From: Bacteroidota bacterium
GTDB lineage: Bacteria > Bacteroidota > Bacteroidia > Sphingobacteriales > Sphingobacteriaceae
Length of the DNA stretch: 64,000 nt
Direction: 5' to 3'
Assembly (NCBI GenBank): GCA_018828585.1
Contig: JAHJVW010000034.1
Span: 1 to 64,000 of the forward strand
Part shown: positions 29,668 to 41,466 of the stretch, piece after piece
Numbering within the stretch: position 1 is the stretch's first letter
Layout of the letters: each line of letters starts with the position of its first letter
Position numbers and translations under genes: made by a program
Notes under the pieces: model-generated
Databases searched by the model: none
Seen by the model: only the letters and a program-made list of their open reading frames with translations
Told to the model about the DNA's origin: nothing

Positions 29668-30450
29668 CTATTTTTTATTTAAAACTTCTTCTACGTATTC
29701 AAAAGTTGATAAAACATCAGCTTTACCCTTCTTAATCGCAACTGTATGCTCAAAATGTGCTGAAGGTTTTTGATCAATCGTTGAAACTGTCCAACCATCA
29801 TCCCAAAATTTAACTCCTGCTCTTCCAGCATTAATCATCGGCTCTATTGCCAATACCATGCCTTCTTCCAATTTTATCCCACTTCCTCTTTTCCCGTAGT
29901 TTGGAACTTCTGGCTTTTCATGCAAAGCTCTACCAACGCCATGTCCTACCAATTCTCTAACTACTCCAAATCCATTCTTCTCGGCATGTTCTTGAACTGC
30001 AAAGCCTATATCTCCAATTCTAGATCCAACAACCGCTTTCTCAATACCTAAAGCTAAACACTCCTTAGTTACATCTAGTAACTTTTGAGTTTCCTCAGCT
30101 ATGTTTCCGATTGTAAAAGTATATGCAGAATCTCCAAAATATTTATTCTTTATTACTCCACAATCAACAGAAACAATGTCTCCATCTTTCAGTATATATT
30201 CGCTTGGAAAACCATGTACTACTTGATCATTTAATGAAATACACAAGGTATACGGAAATCCATTATAATTTAAGAATGCCGGAACCGCTTTATGATCACG
30301 AATAAATTCCTCGGCAATTTTATTTAAGTAAGCTGTACTTACTCCTTCTTTAATTACTTTGGCAACTTCTGCATGAGTTTTTGAAACTAATAAAGAGCTT
30401 TCTCTAATGAGTTCAATTTCTTCTGCAGATTTGTAAGTTATTTTAGGCAT
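29668..30450 (-). CDS. map: type I methionyl aminopeptidase
   Basis: FPYTLCISLNDQVVHGFPSEYILKDGDIVSVDCG...VGHGVGRALHEKPEVPNY. Confidence 0.97.
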   Translation of the reverse strand: MPKITYKSAEEIELIRESSLLVSKTHAEVAKVIKEGVSTAYLNKIAEEFIRDHKAVPAFLNYNGFPYTLCISLNDQVVHGFPSEYILKDGDIVSVDCGVIKNKYFGDSAYTFTIGNIAEETQKLLDVTKECLALGIEKAVVGSRIGDIGFAVQEHAEKNGFGVVRELVGHGVGRALHEKPEVPNYGKRGSGIKLEEGMVLAIEPMINAGRAGVKFWDDGWTVSTIDQKPSAHFEHTVAIKKGKADVLSTFEYVEEVLNKK

Positions 30451-30458
30451 TATAAATA

Positions 30459-31793
30459 TTAAATTGCAGCTCCTGATCCTGTTGATACAGGTGAAGTACG
30501 CCCTTTAATCCTTCCTGTTTTCATTAACCCATCATAATGACGCATTAATAAGTGACTTTCTACTTGTTGCAAAGTGTCTAATACAACTGCTACTAAAATC
30601 AAAAGAGAAGTTCCCCCAAAGAAGTGAGCAAATTGTGAATTAACACCTGCAATAATAGCTAACGATGGTAATACTGCAATGATAGCCAGAAAAACAGACC
30701 CAGGAAAAGTAATCTTTGAAATGATACCATCAATAAAATCAGCAGTAGTTTTTCCTGGCTTAATACCCGGAACAAATCCACCATTCTTTTTCATATCATC
30801 TGCCATTTGATTAGGATTAATTGTAATGGCAGTATAGAAAAATGTAAATAGAATAATCAAAATAGCAAAAGTCAAATTATAATTAAAGGACGTATAATCA
30901 CTAAATGATGCTAAAATTGAGGATTGCGCATTTGGAAAAAATTGACCAATTGTTGATGGAATGAACATAATTGCTTGTGCAAAAATGATAGGCATAACAC
31001 CAGCTGCGTTCAATTTTAGAGGAATATACTGACGAACACCACCATATTGCTTATTACCAACAATCTTTTTAGCGTATTGAACAGGAACTTTTCTAGTTCC
31101 TTGAATAACTAATACAGTAAATATTACAACTCCGAATAAAGCTACAAACTCAATAAAAAAGGCAATTAATCCCCCTTGACCATTTTGGCGACTTAAGAAT
31201 TCGGCACCAATACCATAAGGCAATTGTGCGATAATTCCAACCATAATCAATATAGAAATACCATTACCAATACCTTTATCAGTAATTTTCTCTCCCATCC
31301 ACATCACAAACATAGTCCCTGCAGTTAAGATAAAAACGGAAGAAATAGTGAATAATGGGTCGCCAAATAATCTTGCGTCTGGTGCAATTTGAGATTTGAT
31401 ATATCCAATCGCTTGAAGTGCTGTTATACCTATGGTTAGATATCGAGTAATCTGATTGATTTTCTTCTGACCACTTTCACCTTCTTTTTGCATCTTTTGG
31501 AAATAAGGAACGGCTATACCTAATAACTGAACCACAATAGATGCAGAAATATATGGCATTACCCCTAATGCAAATATGGATGCCCTTGAGAAAGAACCTC
31601 CAGCGAACATGTTCAATAAGCCTAATAATCCTTCTTTAGCTTGTTGGTTGTTCAATGAGTTATGATCAACTCCAGGGAGAACAATAAAAGAACCAATTCT
31701 ATACACTAAAAGAATTAAAAGAGTGTATAATATACGCTCTCTTAATTCTTCAATTTTCCAAATATTGGATAAAGTTGTAAACAGCTTCTTCAT
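30459..31793 (-). CDS. secY: preprotein translocase subunit SecY
   Basis: 444-aa multi-spanning protein with SecY motifs (ALGVMPYISASIVVQL). Confidence 0.98.
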   Translation of the reverse strand: MKKLFTTLSNIWKIEELRERILYTLLILLVYRIGSFIVLPGVDHNSLNNQQAKEGLLGLLNMFAGGSFSRASIFALGVMPYISASIVVQLLGIAVPYFQKMQKEGESGQKKINQITRYLTIGITALQAIGYIKSQIAPDARLFGDPLFTISSVFILTAGTMFVMWMGEKITDKGIGNGISILIMVGIIAQLPYGIGAEFLSRQNGQGGLIAFFIEFVALFGVVIFTVLVIQGTRKVPVQYAKKIVGNKQYGGVRQYIPLKLNAAGVMPIIFAQAIMFIPSTIGQFFPNAQSSILASFSDYTSFNYNLTFAILIILFTFFYTAITINPNQMADDMKKNGGFVPGIKPGKTTADFIDGIISKITFPGSVFLAIIAVLPSLAIIAGVNSQFAHFFGGTSLLILVAVVLDTLQQVESHLLMRHYDGLMKTGRIKGRTSPVSTGSGAAI

Positions 31794-31796
31794 TAA

Positions 31797-32243
31797 TTAT
31801 ATTTTTTCAACAGAACCGCCTAAAGCTTCAATAGCTTTTTGAGCAGCCGCTGTAAATGCATGTGCTTTAACCTCTAATTTAATTTTAACTTCACCTCTAC
31901 CCATGATTTTAACTAAATCATTTTTAGAAACTAAACCGTGTGATTTCATAGCCTCGAAATCAACAACTTTCAAATCAAATTTTTCAGATAAATTTTGTAG
32001 AACATCTAAATTAACACCTACATATTCTACTCTGTTTGGATTTTTAAATCCAACTTTAGGCACACGACGCTGTAAAGGCATTTGACCACCTTCAAAACCA
32101 ACTTTCGATTTATAACCAGAACGAGATCCAGCACCTTTATGTCCACGTGTTGATGTTCCACCACGTCCAGAACCGGTACCACGACCTATTCTTTTTCTGT
32201 TTTTTGTTGAACCTTCTGCAGGTTTTAAATTACTTAAATTCAT
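31797..32243 (-). CDS. rplO: 50S ribosomal protein L15
   Basis: [38 protein letters not shown]. Confidence 0.97.
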   Translation of the reverse strand: MNLSNLKPAEGSTKNRKRIGRGTGSGRGGTSTRGHKGAGSRSGYKSKVGFEGGQMPLQRRVPKVGFKNPNRVEYVGVNLDVLQNLSEKFDLKVVDFEAMKSHGLVSKNDLVKIMGRGEVKIKLEVKAHAFTAAAQKAIEALGGSVEKI

Positions 32244-32248
32244 GGTAA

Positions 32249-32428
32249 TTATACTTTTTCTATGGCTACCAAATGATTTACTTTCTTCACCATTCCGATA
32301 ATTGCCGGATTAGCTTCTACTTCTACGCTAGAGCTGATTTTTGTTAAACCTAAAGCTTGCATAGTTCTTTTTTGGCGTTCACTTCTGTCGATAACGCTCT
32401 TAATCTGGGTGATTTTTATCTTAGCCAT
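32249..32428 (-). CDS. rpmD: 50S ribosomal protein L30 (not in supplied ORF track)
   Basis: [59 protein letters not shown]. Confidence 0.95.
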   Translation of the reverse strand: MAKIKITQIKSVIDRSERQKRTMQALGLTKISSSVEVEANPAIIGMVKKVNHLVAIEKV

Positions 32429-32432
32429 CTTC

Positions 32433-32951
32433 TTAACCGTTAAAAACTTTACTTAATGAAACACCTCTTTGTTGCGCAACTGAATGTGCATCTCTCAATT
32501 GTGATAAAGCAGAAATTGTTGCTTTAACCACGTTGTGAGGATTTGATGAACCTTTAGATTTAGCCAATACATTATGTACACCAGCAGATTCTAACACAGC
32601 TCTCATCGCACCACCAGCAATAACACCAGTACCATTTGCAGCAGGTTTTAAGAAAACAAAACCGCCTGAAAATTTACCAATTTGCTCATGAGGAATAGTT
32701 CCGTTAATAATAGGAACTTTTACCAAATTCTTCTTCGCATCATCAATTCCTTTAGCTATTGCCTCAGTAACTTCTTTTGCTTTACCTAAACCATAGCCTA
32801 CAACTCCATGCTCATCACCTACCACTACGATAGCAGAAAAACTGAAAGTACGACCACCCTTGGTAACCTTAGCAACACGTTGGATGCTAACCAAACGATC
32901 CTTTAATTCGATCTCGTTTGCTTTTACTCTTTTTATATTTATAGTTGACAT
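32433..32951 (-). CDS. rpsE: 30S ribosomal protein S5
   Basis: [31 protein letters not shown]. Confidence 0.98.
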   Translation of the reverse strand: MSTINIKRVKANEIELKDRLVSIQRVAKVTKGGRTFSFSAIVVVGDEHGVVGYGLGKAKEVTEAIAKGIDDAKKNLVKVPIINGTIPHEQIGKFSGGFVFLKPAANGTGVIAGGAMRAVLESAGVHNVLAKSKGSSNPHNVVKATISALSQLRDAHSVAQQRGVSLSKVFNG

Positions 32952-32965
32952 CTCTACTTCTAAAA

Positions 32966-33322
32966 TTAAAAGATTAAACCAGCTTCACGAGCACCTTCGG
33001 CCAAAGATTTAACACGACCATGGTACAAGTAACCATTTCTATCAAAAACAACTTCTTTAATTCCAGCTGCAATTGCTTTCTCAGCAACTTTTTTACCTAC
33101 CTCTTTAGACTGATCTATTTTGGTACCTTTTGCACTGAAATCTTTTTCTGAAGATGAGGCAGCAACTAACGTTATGCCGCCATTGTCATCGATAATTTGA
33201 GCATAAATTCCTTTGTTACTTCTGAATACAGATAAACGTGGACGCTCTGGTGAACCAGTAATTCTTTTTCTGATTCCCTTTTTTATTCTCTCCCTGCGGG
33301 ATAATTTAATTTTTCCTGCCAT
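32966..33322 (-). CDS. rplR: 50S ribosomal protein L18
   Basis: [38 protein letters not shown]. Confidence 0.97.
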   Translation of the reverse strand: MAGKIKLSRRERIKKGIRKRITGSPERPRLSVFRSNKGIYAQIIDDNGGITLVAASSSEKDFSAKGTKIDQSKEVGKKVAEKAIAAGIKEVVFDRNGYLYHGRVKSLAEGAREAGLIF

Positions 33323-33327
33323 GACAA

Positions 33328-33885
33328 TTATTTTTTAGATGCTGACTTACCTGCTTTTCTTCTCAATTGCTCACCAACAAACTTGATACCTTTACCTTTG
33401 TAAGGTTCTGGTGCTCTTAATGAACGAATTTTAGCTGCTACCTGACCAAGCAATTGCTTATCAATAGATTCTAAAATAATTGTTGGATTCTTTCCTTTTT
33501 CTGCTGTAGTTACAACTTTAATTTCTGGAGGAAGTGCAAATACAATATGGTGAGAGTATCCTAAAACTAAATCTAAGGTATTCCCTTGATTCGTTGCTCT
33601 ATAACCAACACCTACTAATTCTTGTTCTACTTTATAACCTTCAGTTACACCAACAACCATATTGTTGATCAAAGAACGGTACAAACCATGTAATGCTTTG
33701 TGACGTTTTTGTTCTGATGGACGTGTTACTAAAATATTACCATCTTCTTGAGATACGGTAATATCTGAATCAACTTTCTGACTCAATTCTCCTTTAGGGC
33801 CTTTTACAGTTACTGTATTATCAGAAGCTAATGTAAAAGTTACACCAGATGGGATTGCTATTGGGGCTTTTCCTATTCTTGACAT
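33328..33885 (-). CDS. rplF: 50S ribosomal protein L6
   Basis: [19 protein letters not shown]...PEPYKGKGI. Confidence 0.97.
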   Translation of the reverse strand: MSRIGKAPIAIPSGVTFTLASDNTVTVKGPKGELSQKVDSDITVSQEDGNILVTRPSEQKRHKALHGLYRSLINNMVVGVTEGYKVEQELVGVGYRATNQGNTLDLVLGYSHHIVFALPPEIKVVTTAEKGKNPTIILESIDKQLLGQVAAKIRSLRAPEPYKGKGIKFVGEQLRRKAGKSASKK

Positions 33886-33901
33886 CTCTTTATCCTCCTA
33901 A

Positions 33902-34300
33902 TTAGTATACGTAACATAAAACTTCACCGCCAACATTTAATTGCTTCGCTTCTTTGTCGGTCATTACACCTTTAGAAGTTGACATGATAGCGATTCCTAA
34001 ACCATTTAATACTCTTGGCATATTGCCCATACCTGCATACTTTCTCAAACCTGGTTTACTTGCTCTCGCAATGCTGCGAATAGCAGGAATTTTAGTTATT
34101 GGATGATATTTTAAAGCTACTTTTATAGTGCCTTGAACATCATTATCTTCAAACTTGTAATTCGTAATGTAACCTTTATCAAAAAGTACTTTTGTAATTT
34201 CCTTTTTGAGGTTTGATGCAGGAATTTCTACAACCCTGTGGTTGGCCTTTATGGCATTCCTTACTCTTGTAAGATAATCTGCGATTGGATCTGTGTACAT
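33902..34300 (-). CDS. rpsH: 30S ribosomal protein S8
   Basis: MYTDPIADYLTRVRNAIKANHRVVEIPASNLKKEI; ATG at 34300 preferred over the ORF-track start at 34339. Confidence 0.96.
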   Translation of the reverse strand: MYTDPIADYLTRVRNAIKANHRVVEIPASNLKKEITKVLFDKGYITNYKFEDNDVQGTIKVALKYHPITKIPAIRSIARASKPGLRKYAGMGNMPRVLNGLGIAIMSTSKGVMTDKEAKQLNVGGEVLCYVY

Positions 34301-34374
34301 TTTATTATTTATAAATAAAAAGAATTTTTCGGACCGCAAAGGTACAAAAAATCCTCATTGTTTTGTTTTTATAT

Positions 34375-34644
34375 TTACCAGCTGGCTTTTCTTACTCCTG
34401 GGATTTTACCTGCTAATGCCATTTCGCGGAAAGTTACCCTTGAAATACCAAATTGACGCATGTAACCTCTAGGGCGCCCTGTTAGTTTACAACGATTGTG
34501 TAAACGAACTGGTGAAGAATTTTTAGGTAATTTATCTAAACCTTCAAAATCTCCAGCTGCTTTCAATGCTTCTCTTTTTGAAGCATATTTGGCAACCATT
34601 TTCTGACGCTTTAACTCGCGAGCTTTTATTCCTTCTTTAGCCAT
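34375..34644 (-). CDS. rpsN: 30S ribosomal protein S14 (Zn-free type)
   Basis: [43 protein letters not shown]. Confidence 0.97.
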   Translation of the reverse strand: MAKEGIKARELKRQKMVAKYASKREALKAAGDFEGLDKLPKNSSPVRLHNRCKLTGRPRGYMRQFGISRVTFREMALAGKIPGVRKASW

Positions 34645-35206
34645 TATGAACTATGTTATGATTTTTAAATGGTAAACCGAATTGCTTCAATAACTCTAGT
34701 GCTTCCAAATCAGTAGCTGCTGTAGTTACAAAAGTGATATCCATACCTTGAATTTTATTGATTTTATCGATATTGATTTCAGGGAATATGATTTGTTCAG
34801 AAACACCTAAAGTATAGTTTCCTCTTCCATCAAAACCTTTATCATTAATACCTTTGAAATCACGAATACGAGGCAATGCAACAGAAATCAAACGATCTAA
34901 GAATTCAAACATTTGATTATCGCGTAAAGTTACACGAACACCAACTGGCATTCCCTTACGTAATTTGAAGTTTGAAATATCTTTTTTAGACTTTGCAGAA
35001 ACTGCTTGTTGTCCAGTAATAGTAGTTAATTCAGAAATTGCTGATTCAACTACTTTCTTATCAGTTACTCCTGCGCCAACACCTTGGTTAATCGCAATTT
35101 TGAGCAACTTAGGTACTTGCATTACACTCTTATATTGGAATTTATCCTTCAAAGATGATACAATTTCCTCTTTATATTTATTTTTTAATCTTGGTGCGTA
35201 AGCCAT
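34637..35206 (-). CDS. rplE: 50S ribosomal protein L5
   Basis: [21 protein letters not shown]...[15 protein letters not shown]. Confidence 0.97.
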   Translation of the reverse strand: MAYAPRLKNKYKEEIVSSLKDKFQYKSVMQVPKLLKIAINQGVGAGVTDKKVVESAISELTTITGQQAVSAKSKKDISNFKLRKGMPVGVRVTLRDNQMFEFLDRLISVALPRIRDFKGINDKGFDGRGNYTLGVSEQIIFPEINIDKINKIQGMDITFVTTAATDLEALELLKQFGLPFKNHNIVHNG

Positions 35207-35538
35207 TACTTAATTTCCTCCCCAGATTTTTTAGCTATTCTAATTACTTTCCCATCTTCATTTCTCTTTTTAGCTATTCTAGTTGCATTTCCTGATTTAG
35301 GGTCAATTAAACTAACATTAGAAATATGAATTGGGGCTTCCATTTTATTAATTCCGCCGTTTGGATTAGCTGCATTTGGTTTAGTGTGCTTTGAAACCAT
35401 ATTCGCTCCCTCTACTAAAACTCTATCAGTTTTAGTGATCACTTCTAATACCTTACCTTGCTGACCCTTAGAGTCTCCGGCTATCACTTTTACTAAATCA
35501 CCTTTACGGATATTTAGTTTTACATTTTTCTTTTCCAT
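35206..35538 (-). CDS. rplX: 50S ribosomal protein L24
   Basis: [46 protein letters not shown]. Confidence 0.97.
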   Translation of the reverse strand: MEKKNVKLNIRKGDLVKVIAGDSKGQQGKVLEVITKTDRVLVEGANMVSKHTKPNAANPNGGINKMEAPIHISNVSLIDPKSGNATRIAKKRNEDGKVIRIAKKSGEEIK

Positions 35539-35539
35539 A

Positions 35540-35908
35540 TTATAAAACCTCCGGCGCTAATGATACAATTTTCATGAATTGTTTCTCACGCAACTCTCTA
35601 GCTACTGGACCAAAGATACGAGTACCTCTTGGCTCATCTTGAGCGTTTAACAATACAGCTGCGTTATCGTCGAAACGGATATAAGAACCGTCTTTTCTTC
35701 TGATTTCCTTTTTAGTTCTTACAACTACGGCCTTAGATACTGTTCCTTTTTTGATGTTTCCTGATGGAATTGCACTTTTAACAGTTACAACCACCTTATC
35801 ACCAATAGAGGCATATCTTTTACCGGTACCGCCCAACACTCTAATCACTAAAACTTCTTTAGCTCCAGAGTTGTCGGCAACATTCAATCTTGATTCTTGT
35901 TGTACCAT
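35540..35908 (-). CDS. rplN: 50S ribosomal protein L14
   Basis: [27 protein letters not shown]. Confidence 0.98.
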   Translation of the reverse strand: MVQQESRLNVADNSGAKEVLVIRVLGGTGKRYASIGDKVVVTVKSAIPSGNIKKGTVSKAVVVRTKKEIRRKDGSYIRFDDNAAVLLNAQDEPRGTRIFGPVARELREKQFMKIVSLAPEVL

Positions 35909-35909
35909 T

Positions 35910-36164
35910 TTATTTAGCCCTTTCTAAAATTTCAACTAATCTCCAGTTCTTATTCTTACTCAGCGGACGTGTCTCCATGATCAGAACGGTATCACCGATA
36001 CCGCAATCATTTTTCTCGTCATGAGCCATAAATTTGGTAGTCGTCTTTACGAACTTACCATAAATTGGGTGCTTCACTTTTCTCTCAACTGCAACTACAA
36101 TAGACTTGTCCATCTTATTGCTCATCACTAACCCAGATCTTGTTTTTCTTAATTTTCTTTCCAT
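35910..36164 (-). CDS. rpsQ: 30S ribosomal protein S17
   Basis: [34 protein letters not shown]. Confidence 0.97.
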   Translation of the reverse strand: MERKLRKTRSGLVMSNKMDKSIVVAVERKVKHPIYGKFVKTTTKFMAHDEKNDCGIGDTVLIMETRPLSKNKNWRLVEILERAK

Positions 36165-36178
36165 TTCGACTGTAAAAA

Positions 36179-36391
36179 TTATGAATTACTTTCAGAAGCT
36201 GTCTTAGCTTTACGCTGAGTTAATTCAGTATTTAGGCGAGCAACAACCTTTCTCGCTTTGTTTATTCTTGTAGGATTTTCAATTGCAGAAACTGCATGAG
36301 CAAATTTTAACTTCGTTAAAGTTGCTTTCTCCTCCTGAATTCTGGTAACGACTTCCTCGTTAGACAGATCTTTTATTTCTGAGTATTTCAT
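36179..36391 (-). CDS. rpmC: 50S ribosomal protein L29
   Basis: [43 protein letters not shown]. Confidence 0.96.
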   Translation of the reverse strand: MKYSEIKDLSNEEVVTRIQEEKATLTKLKFAHAVSAIENPTRINKARKVVARLNTELTQRKAKTASESNS

Positions 36392-36402
36392 TGTTGTTAT
36401 GA

Positions 36403-36825
36403 TTATGCTTCTACGTAATCTCTACGTACTACAAACTTTGTTTGAACTGGTAACTTTTGTGCAGCTAAACGCATTGCTTCCTTAGCTACTTCAAATGGCA
36501 CACCTTCTGCTTCGAAAAGGATTCTTCCTGGTCTTACAACGGCAACCCAATATTCTGGAGCACCCTTACCCTTACCCATACGAACCTCTGCAGGTTTTTT
36601 AGTAACTGGCTTATCAGGAAATATACGAATCCATACTTGACCTTCACGTTTCATAAAACGAGTTACGGCAATACGGGCAGCTTCAATCTGACGGCTGGTA
36701 ATCCAGCATTCTTCTAATGATTTTATTCCGAATGATCCAAAAGACAACTCAGCACCACGAGAGGCTAACCCCTTCATTCTGCCTTTTTGCATCTTTCTGA
36801 ACTTCGTTCTTTTTGGCTGTAACAT
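36403..36825 (-). CDS. rplP: 50S ribosomal protein L16
   Basis: [38 protein letters not shown]. Confidence 0.98.
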   Translation of the reverse strand: MLQPKRTKFRKMQKGRMKGLASRGAELSFGSFGIKSLEECWITSRQIEAARIAVTRFMKREGQVWIRIFPDKPVTKKPAEVRMGKGKGAPEYWVAVVRPGRILFEAEGVPFEVAKEAMRLAAQKLPVQTKFVVRRDYVEA

Positions 36826-36857
36826 TACTTTAATCTTAAATCGTTAAACGATAGTTT

Positions 36858-37652
36858 TTAATTTCTTTTTCCTCTTGCGGCACCTGCACCACCTCTGTTG
36901 TTTCCACCACGGTTTCCACCTTTTCTATCTCCTCGGTCATTACGATCACCTCTTGGAGCAAAGTTTCCACCTTCTGGCTTACCACCTTTACCAGTGTTTG
37001 CACCTATGTTAGGAGAAAGATCTCTCTTACCATAAACTTCGCCTTTACAAATCCATACTTTAACACCTATTTTTCCATAGGTAGTTAAAGCTTCACCTAA
37101 AGCATAATCTATATCAGCTCTCAAAGTATGCAATGGAGTTCTTCCATCTTTATATTGTTCGCTACGAGCCATCTCTGCTCCGCCTAAACGGCCAGAACAC
37201 ATTATTTTAATTCCTTCAGCACCCATTCTCATGGTAGCAGCAATAGATGTTTTCATTGCTCTTCTAAAAGAAATTCTTGCTTCTAGTTGTTTAGCAACAC
37301 CGTCAGCTACTAATTGAGCATCTAACTCAGGACGTTTGATTTCGAAAATATTGATTTGAACATCCTTTTTAGTTAGTTTCTTCAACTCTTCTTTAATCTT
37401 GTCTACTTCCTGGCCACCTTTACCTATTACAATACCCGGACGAGCAGTGTGAATAGTTACAGTGATACGCTTTAAAGTTCTTTCGATGACTACTTTAGAA
37501 ACACCACCTTTTGCAATACGAGCAGAGATGTATTTACGAATTTTTTCGTCCTCAACTAATTTATCTGCGTATTTGTTACCGCCATACCAGTTAGAGTCCC
37601 ATCCTTTGATGATTCCTAATCTGAGTCCTATTGGATTAGCTTTTTGTCCCAT
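36858..37652 (-). CDS. rpsC: 30S ribosomal protein S3 with Gly/Arg/Asn-rich tail
   Basis: [26 protein letters not shown]-terminal [37 protein letters not shown]. Confidence 0.98.
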   Translation of the reverse strand: MGQKANPIGLRLGIIKGWDSNWYGGNKYADKLVEDEKIRKYISARIAKGGVSKVVIERTLKRITVTIHTARPGIVIGKGGQEVDKIKEELKKLTKKDVQINIFEIKRPELDAQLVADGVAKQLEARISFRRAMKTSIAATMRMGAEGIKIMCSGRLGGAEMARSEQYKDGRTPLHTLRADIDYALGEALTTYGKIGVKVWICKGEVYGKRDLSPNIGANTGKGGKPEGGNFAPRGDRNDRGDRKGGNRGGNNRGGAGAARGKRN

Positions 37653-37661
37653 TTCTACTTA

Positions 37662-38024
37662 TTAATTAGTTTGAGGTTCAACATTCTTACTATCTACTAC
37701 CAAAGTTACATGGTTAGAACGCTTACGAATTCTGTATCCACGACCTTGAGGCGCTGGTCTTAAACGCTTTAACTGACGACCACCGTCAACCATAATCGTT
37801 TTCACGAAAAGTTGTGCATCCTCAGGGCGTTGACCCTCATTTTTTGATTCCCAATTTTTAATCGCAGATAATAATAGTTTCTCAACTCTTATAGCCGCTT
37901 CTTTATTGGTAAATTTTAAGATATATAATGCCTTTTCTACACGTTCTCCTCTGATCAGGTCAACAACCAGTCTCATTTTACGAGGTGAAGTGGGGCAATT
38001 ATTTAATTTTGCTACTGCTTCCAT
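37662..38024 (-). CDS. rplV: 50S ribosomal protein L22
   Basis: [29 protein letters not shown]. Confidence 0.97.
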   Translation of the reverse strand: MEAVAKLNNCPTSPRKMRLVVDLIRGERVEKALYILKFTNKEAAIRVEKLLLSAIKNWESKNEGQRPEDAQLFVKTIMVDGGRQLKRLRPAPQGRGYRIRKRSNHVTLVVDSKNVEPQTN

Positions 38025-38031
38025 TGCTTAA

Positions 38032-38298
38032 TTATTTTCTTTTTTCAGCGTGACCTCTAAATGTTCTGGTTGGAGCAAACTCTCCTAGTTTATGACCAAC
38101 CATATTTTCAGTTACGTAAACAGGAATAAACTTATTTCCATTATGTACTGCAAATGTATGACCTACGAAATCCGGAGAAATCATTGATCTTCTTGACCAA
38201 GTTTTAATTACGGTCTTTTTACCTGCATCATTCATCGTAGATACTTTCTTCTCTACGTTGTGATCTATATAAGGTCCTTTTTTTATCGAACGAGCCAT
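38032..38298 (-). CDS. rpsS: 30S ribosomal protein S19
   Basis: [19 protein letters not shown]...[15 protein letters not shown]. Confidence 0.98.
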   Translation of the reverse strand: MARSIKKGPYIDHNVEKKVSTMNDAGKKTVIKTWSRRSMISPDFVGHTFAVHNGNKFIPVYVTENMVGHKLGEFAPTRTFRGHAEKRK

Positions 38299-39122
38299 TA
38301 TTTCTTCCTCCTAGCTATGATGAAACGATTTGAGTATTTCTTCTTATCACGGGTTTTGAAACCTTTTGACAATAACCCTTTTCTTGAACGTGGGTGACCA
38401 CCTGATGATCTACCCTCACCACCACCCATTGGGTGATCTACTGGGTTCATCGCAACACCTCTTACTCTTGGCCTTCTTCCTAACCAACGTTTTCTTCCAG
38501 CTTTACCTAAAACCTCATTGGCATGTTCTGAGTTTGAAACTGAACCAATAGTAGCAGTACAAGTTACCAAAATCATACGTGTTTCACCTGAAGGCATTTT
38601 CACAGTTGCATATTTACCGTCTCTTGCTGCTAATTGAGCATAAGCACCAGCACTCCTTGCAATTTGTGCACCTCTACCTGGAGTTAATTCAATATTATGA
38701 ATTATTGATCCAAGAGGAATGTTAGCTAATTTGATGTTGTTTCCAACTTCTGGCACAACTGCATCACCTGCAATTACTTTTGATCCAACTTGCAACCCTT
38801 CAGGTGCAACGATGTATCTTTTTTCACCATCAGCATAATGTAACAGCGCAATACGGGCAGTACGATTTGGATCGTATTCTATAGTTGCTACTGTTGCGGG
38901 GATATCTTTTTTGTCGCGTTTAAAATCTATTAATCGGTACAATTGCTTGTGACCCCCACCGATATAACGCATAGTCATTTTACCAGTATTGTTACGACCA
39001 CCCGACTTACTACTTTTTACAGTAAGAGACTTTTCTGGAGTACTTGTAGTAATTTCACTGAAATCACTACCCACTCTGAAACGTGTTCCTGGTGTTACTG
39101 GTTTAAATTTTCTTAAGCCCAT
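38298..39122 (-). CDS. rplB: 50S ribosomal protein L2
   Basis: [15 protein letters not shown]...[24 protein letters not shown]. Confidence 0.98.
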   Translation of the reverse strand: MGLRKFKPVTPGTRFRVGSDFSEITTSTPEKSLTVKSSKSGGRNNTGKMTMRYIGGGHKQLYRLIDFKRDKKDIPATVATIEYDPNRTARIALLHYADGEKRYIVAPEGLQVGSKVIAGDAVVPEVGNNIKLANIPLGSIIHNIELTPGRGAQIARSAGAYAQLAARDGKYATVKMPSGETRMILVTCTATIGSVSNSEHANEVLGKAGRKRWLGRRPRVRGVAMNPVDHPMGGGEGRSSGGHPRSRKGLLSKGFKTRDKKKYSNRFIIARRKK

Positions 39123-39129
39123 AATTCAA

Positions 39130-39420
39130 TTAAATATTGCTATAAAAGTCAATAACTTCACCTTCTTTTAAGGTAATCACTGCTTTTTTAAGTTTTGCAG
39201 CTCTACCTGAAACCATGCCAGCTTTAGTTGATCTTGTTTTTAATTTTCCAACAACAACTGTTGTATTTACTGACGTTACAGTTACACCATACATGGCTTC
39301 TACTGCTGATTTGATTTGTAATTTGTTTGCTCTATGATCACACTGAAAAGTATAACGGTTCAACTTTTCAGTTAACATAGTGGCTTTTTCTGTTAATACA
39401 GGTTTTTTTAAGATTTCCAT
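39130..39420 (-). CDS. rplW: 50S ribosomal protein L23
   Basis: MEILKKPVLTEKATMLTEKLNRYTFQCDHRANKLQIKSAVEAMYGV. Confidence 0.97.
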   Translation of the reverse strand: MEILKKPVLTEKATMLTEKLNRYTFQCDHRANKLQIKSAVEAMYGVTVTSVNTTVVVGKLKTRSTKAGMVSGRAAKLKKAVITLKEGEVIDFYSNI

Positions 39421-39421
39421 A

Positions 39422-40051
39422 TTACTTGGCTAATGCCTCCTCCAATGTTTTTACCGAACCGGTAGTTAATACTAATTTTCCAGCGTTTAATACATCATAT
39501 GTATTTAACTGATCAGCAGTGATTACTTTTGTACCTTGAATATTTCTACTTGATAAGTAAACATTATCATTTGCTGAAGCAAGAACTATTAAAGTTTTTT
39601 GCCCTACAAAATTTAATGCCCCTAATAAGCTGGCAAAGTTTTTAGTTTTTGAAGTTTCGAAATTGAAATCCTCTAAAACTACTACACTGTTATCTTTAAC
39701 TTTATAAGCTAATGCCGATTTACGAGCTAATGCTTTTAGTTTCTTATTTAACTTAAAGCTATAATCACGTGGTTGAGGACCGAAAATTCTACCACCACCA
39801 TTAAATAATGGAGACTTAATACTTCCTGCTCTTGCACCACCTGTTCCTTTTTGCTTGTATAACTTACGGGTAGAACCTGCAATCTCATTACGTTGTTTAG
39901 ACTTATGAGTTCCTTGACGCTGATTAGCTAAAAACTGTTTTACATCTAAGTAAATAGCATGATCATTTGGTTCGATACCGAAGATATCCTCAGAAAGCTG
40001 CACCTTGGCACCTGTTTCTTTACCTGAGACGTTTAATACTTTAACTTCCAT
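39422..40051 (-). CDS. rplD: 50S ribosomal protein L4
   Basis: [43 protein letters not shown]. Confidence 0.97.
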   Translation of the reverse strand: MEVKVLNVSGKETGAKVQLSEDIFGIEPNDHAIYLDVKQFLANQRQGTHKSKQRNEIAGSTRKLYKQKGTGGARAGSIKSPLFNGGGRIFGPQPRDYSFKLNKKLKALARKSALAYKVKDNSVVVLEDFNFETSKTKNFASLLGALNFVGQKTLIVLASANDNVYLSSRNIQGTKVITADQLNTYDVLNAGKLVLTTGSVKTLEEALAK

Positions 40052-40052
40052 C

Positions 40053-40670
40053 TTACTTCTCGATTAATACGTACGAACCCTTAGCGCCCGGAATAGATCC
40101 GCTTACTACTAATAAATTTTGCTCAGCAAAAACTTTAACGATTTGTAGGTTTTGAATTTTCACTCTATCACCACCTGTTCTACCTGCCATTCTCATTCCT
40201 TTAAATACTCTTGAAGGATATGAAGAAGCACCTAATGAACCAGGAGCTCTTAAACGGTTATGCTGACCGTGAGTTTGCATACCCACACCGCTAAATCCGT
40301 GGCGTTTTACAACACCTTGAAAACCTTTACCTTTAGAAGTACCCACTACATCAACGTAGTCTCCTTCTACAAAAAGATTAACATCTACAGTGTCTCCTAA
40401 AGTTTTGTCTTCTGTGAAATACTTAAATTCCACAACCTTACGCTTAGGTGTAGAACCTGCTTTCGCAAAATGACCTTTTAAAGAAGAAGTAGTGTTTTTT
40501 TCTTTTTTCTCATCGTAAGCTAACTGCACAGCAGCATAGCCATCATTCTCGATGGTTTTAACTTGTGTTACAACACAAGGTCCAGCTTCAATCACAGTAC
40601 ATGGTATGTTTTTACCCTCTGCGTCGAAAATGCTGGTCATTCCTACTTTTTTTCCAATTATTCCTGACAT
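40053..40670 (-). CDS. rplC: 50S ribosomal protein L3
   Basis: [37 protein letters not shown]. Confidence 0.98.
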   Translation of the reverse strand: MSGIIGKKVGMTSIFDAEGKNIPCTVIEAGPCVVTQVKTIENDGYAAVQLAYDEKKEKNTTSSLKGHFAKAGSTPKRKVVEFKYFTEDKTLGDTVDVNLFVEGDYVDVVGTSKGKGFQGVVKRHGFSGVGMQTHGQHNRLRAPGSLGASSYPSRVFKGMRMAGRTGGDRVKIQNLQIVKVFAEQNLLVVSGSIPGAKGSYVLIEK

Positions 40671-40745
40671 TTCTTAATTTAATTAACACCCATCGAAGCA
40701 GTAGGGCTTCGTTCAAGGTGGATATAATATCCCTAAAAGGGACGG

Positions 40746-40776
40746 CAAAGATAGGAAAGTCTTATTAATTATCAAA
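40746..40776 (-). promoter_or_regulatory. candidate rplC promoter TTTG-N19-TATCTTTG
   Basis: Exact match to the Bacteroidota sigma consensus (TTTG-N19-TAnnTTTG) on the minus strand, about 75 nt upstream of rplC. Confidence 0.75.
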
Positions 40777-40952
40777 CACTTATGCACTTATTTTTCATAT
40801 TTTTTTAATAAGGTGAATTCTAAATAAAAAAGCGTCTTAACTTCCCTAATTATAAGATTAAATTAAAGAGAATATTTAAGCACTGCTTGACCTGAAAAAT
40901 AGAAAGTGTTTTCTATCGTATACAATTAAAAAAATACAGATTTACCTTTAGA

Positions 40953-40976
40953 GATATTTTATTGCAATAAAATATC
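40953..40976. promoter_or_regulatory. perfect 24-bp palindrome GATATTTTATTGCAATAAAATATC
   Basis: Self-complementary over 24 nt, just downstream of a TACCTTTA -10-like box and 46 bp before the first lipoprotein. Confidence 0.6.
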
Positions 40977-41022
40977 AATGGTCTACTTATTGTAAACAAT
41001 TAGTGAACTAAAAAATTAAATC

Positions 41023-41454
41023 ATGAAAACATTCAAAACCTTATTCAAAACAGCATTAATGATTACTCCAATTTTACTCACTGTTGCTTGTAATAAAAAT
41101 GCAGGAAAATATGAGAATCTTAAAAGTGGAGAAAAAGTAACAATCATAAAAGATCCAACAACAGGTTATGCAATTGACAGTATAACAAAAGAGCCTGTAG
41201 ACTTTTATGTTAATTTAGAAACAAAAGATACTATTTATGGTAAAACAGGAATTGTTGTCAATAATGCGTTAATAAAAACCCCAGAAGGTTCTTATATGGT
41301 TGATAATGCAAAGATTAAATCTGATGGCGATGAGTTTAAAAGTAATGCTGAAAATGTGAAAATCAAAATTGACGGTGACGAAACAAAAATTAAAACTGAC
41401 AACAAAAAAATTAAAATTAAAGACGGCGAGAAAAAAGTAAAATATAAGGACTAA
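41023..41454 (+). CDS. lipoprotein with KIKxDGD-rich C-terminal repeats (paralogue 1)
   Basis: Lipobox LLTVAC; C-terminus VKIKIDGDETKIKTDNKKIKIKDGEKKVKYKD. Confidence 0.75.
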   Translation: MKTFKTLFKTALMITPILLTVACNKNAGKYENLKSGEKVTIIKDPTTGYAIDSITKEPVDFYVNLETKDTIYGKTGIVVNNALIKTPEGSYMVDNAKIKSDGDEFKSNAENVKIKIDGDETKIKTDNKKIKIKDGEKKVKYKD

Positions 41455-41466
41455 AACAAATAAATC

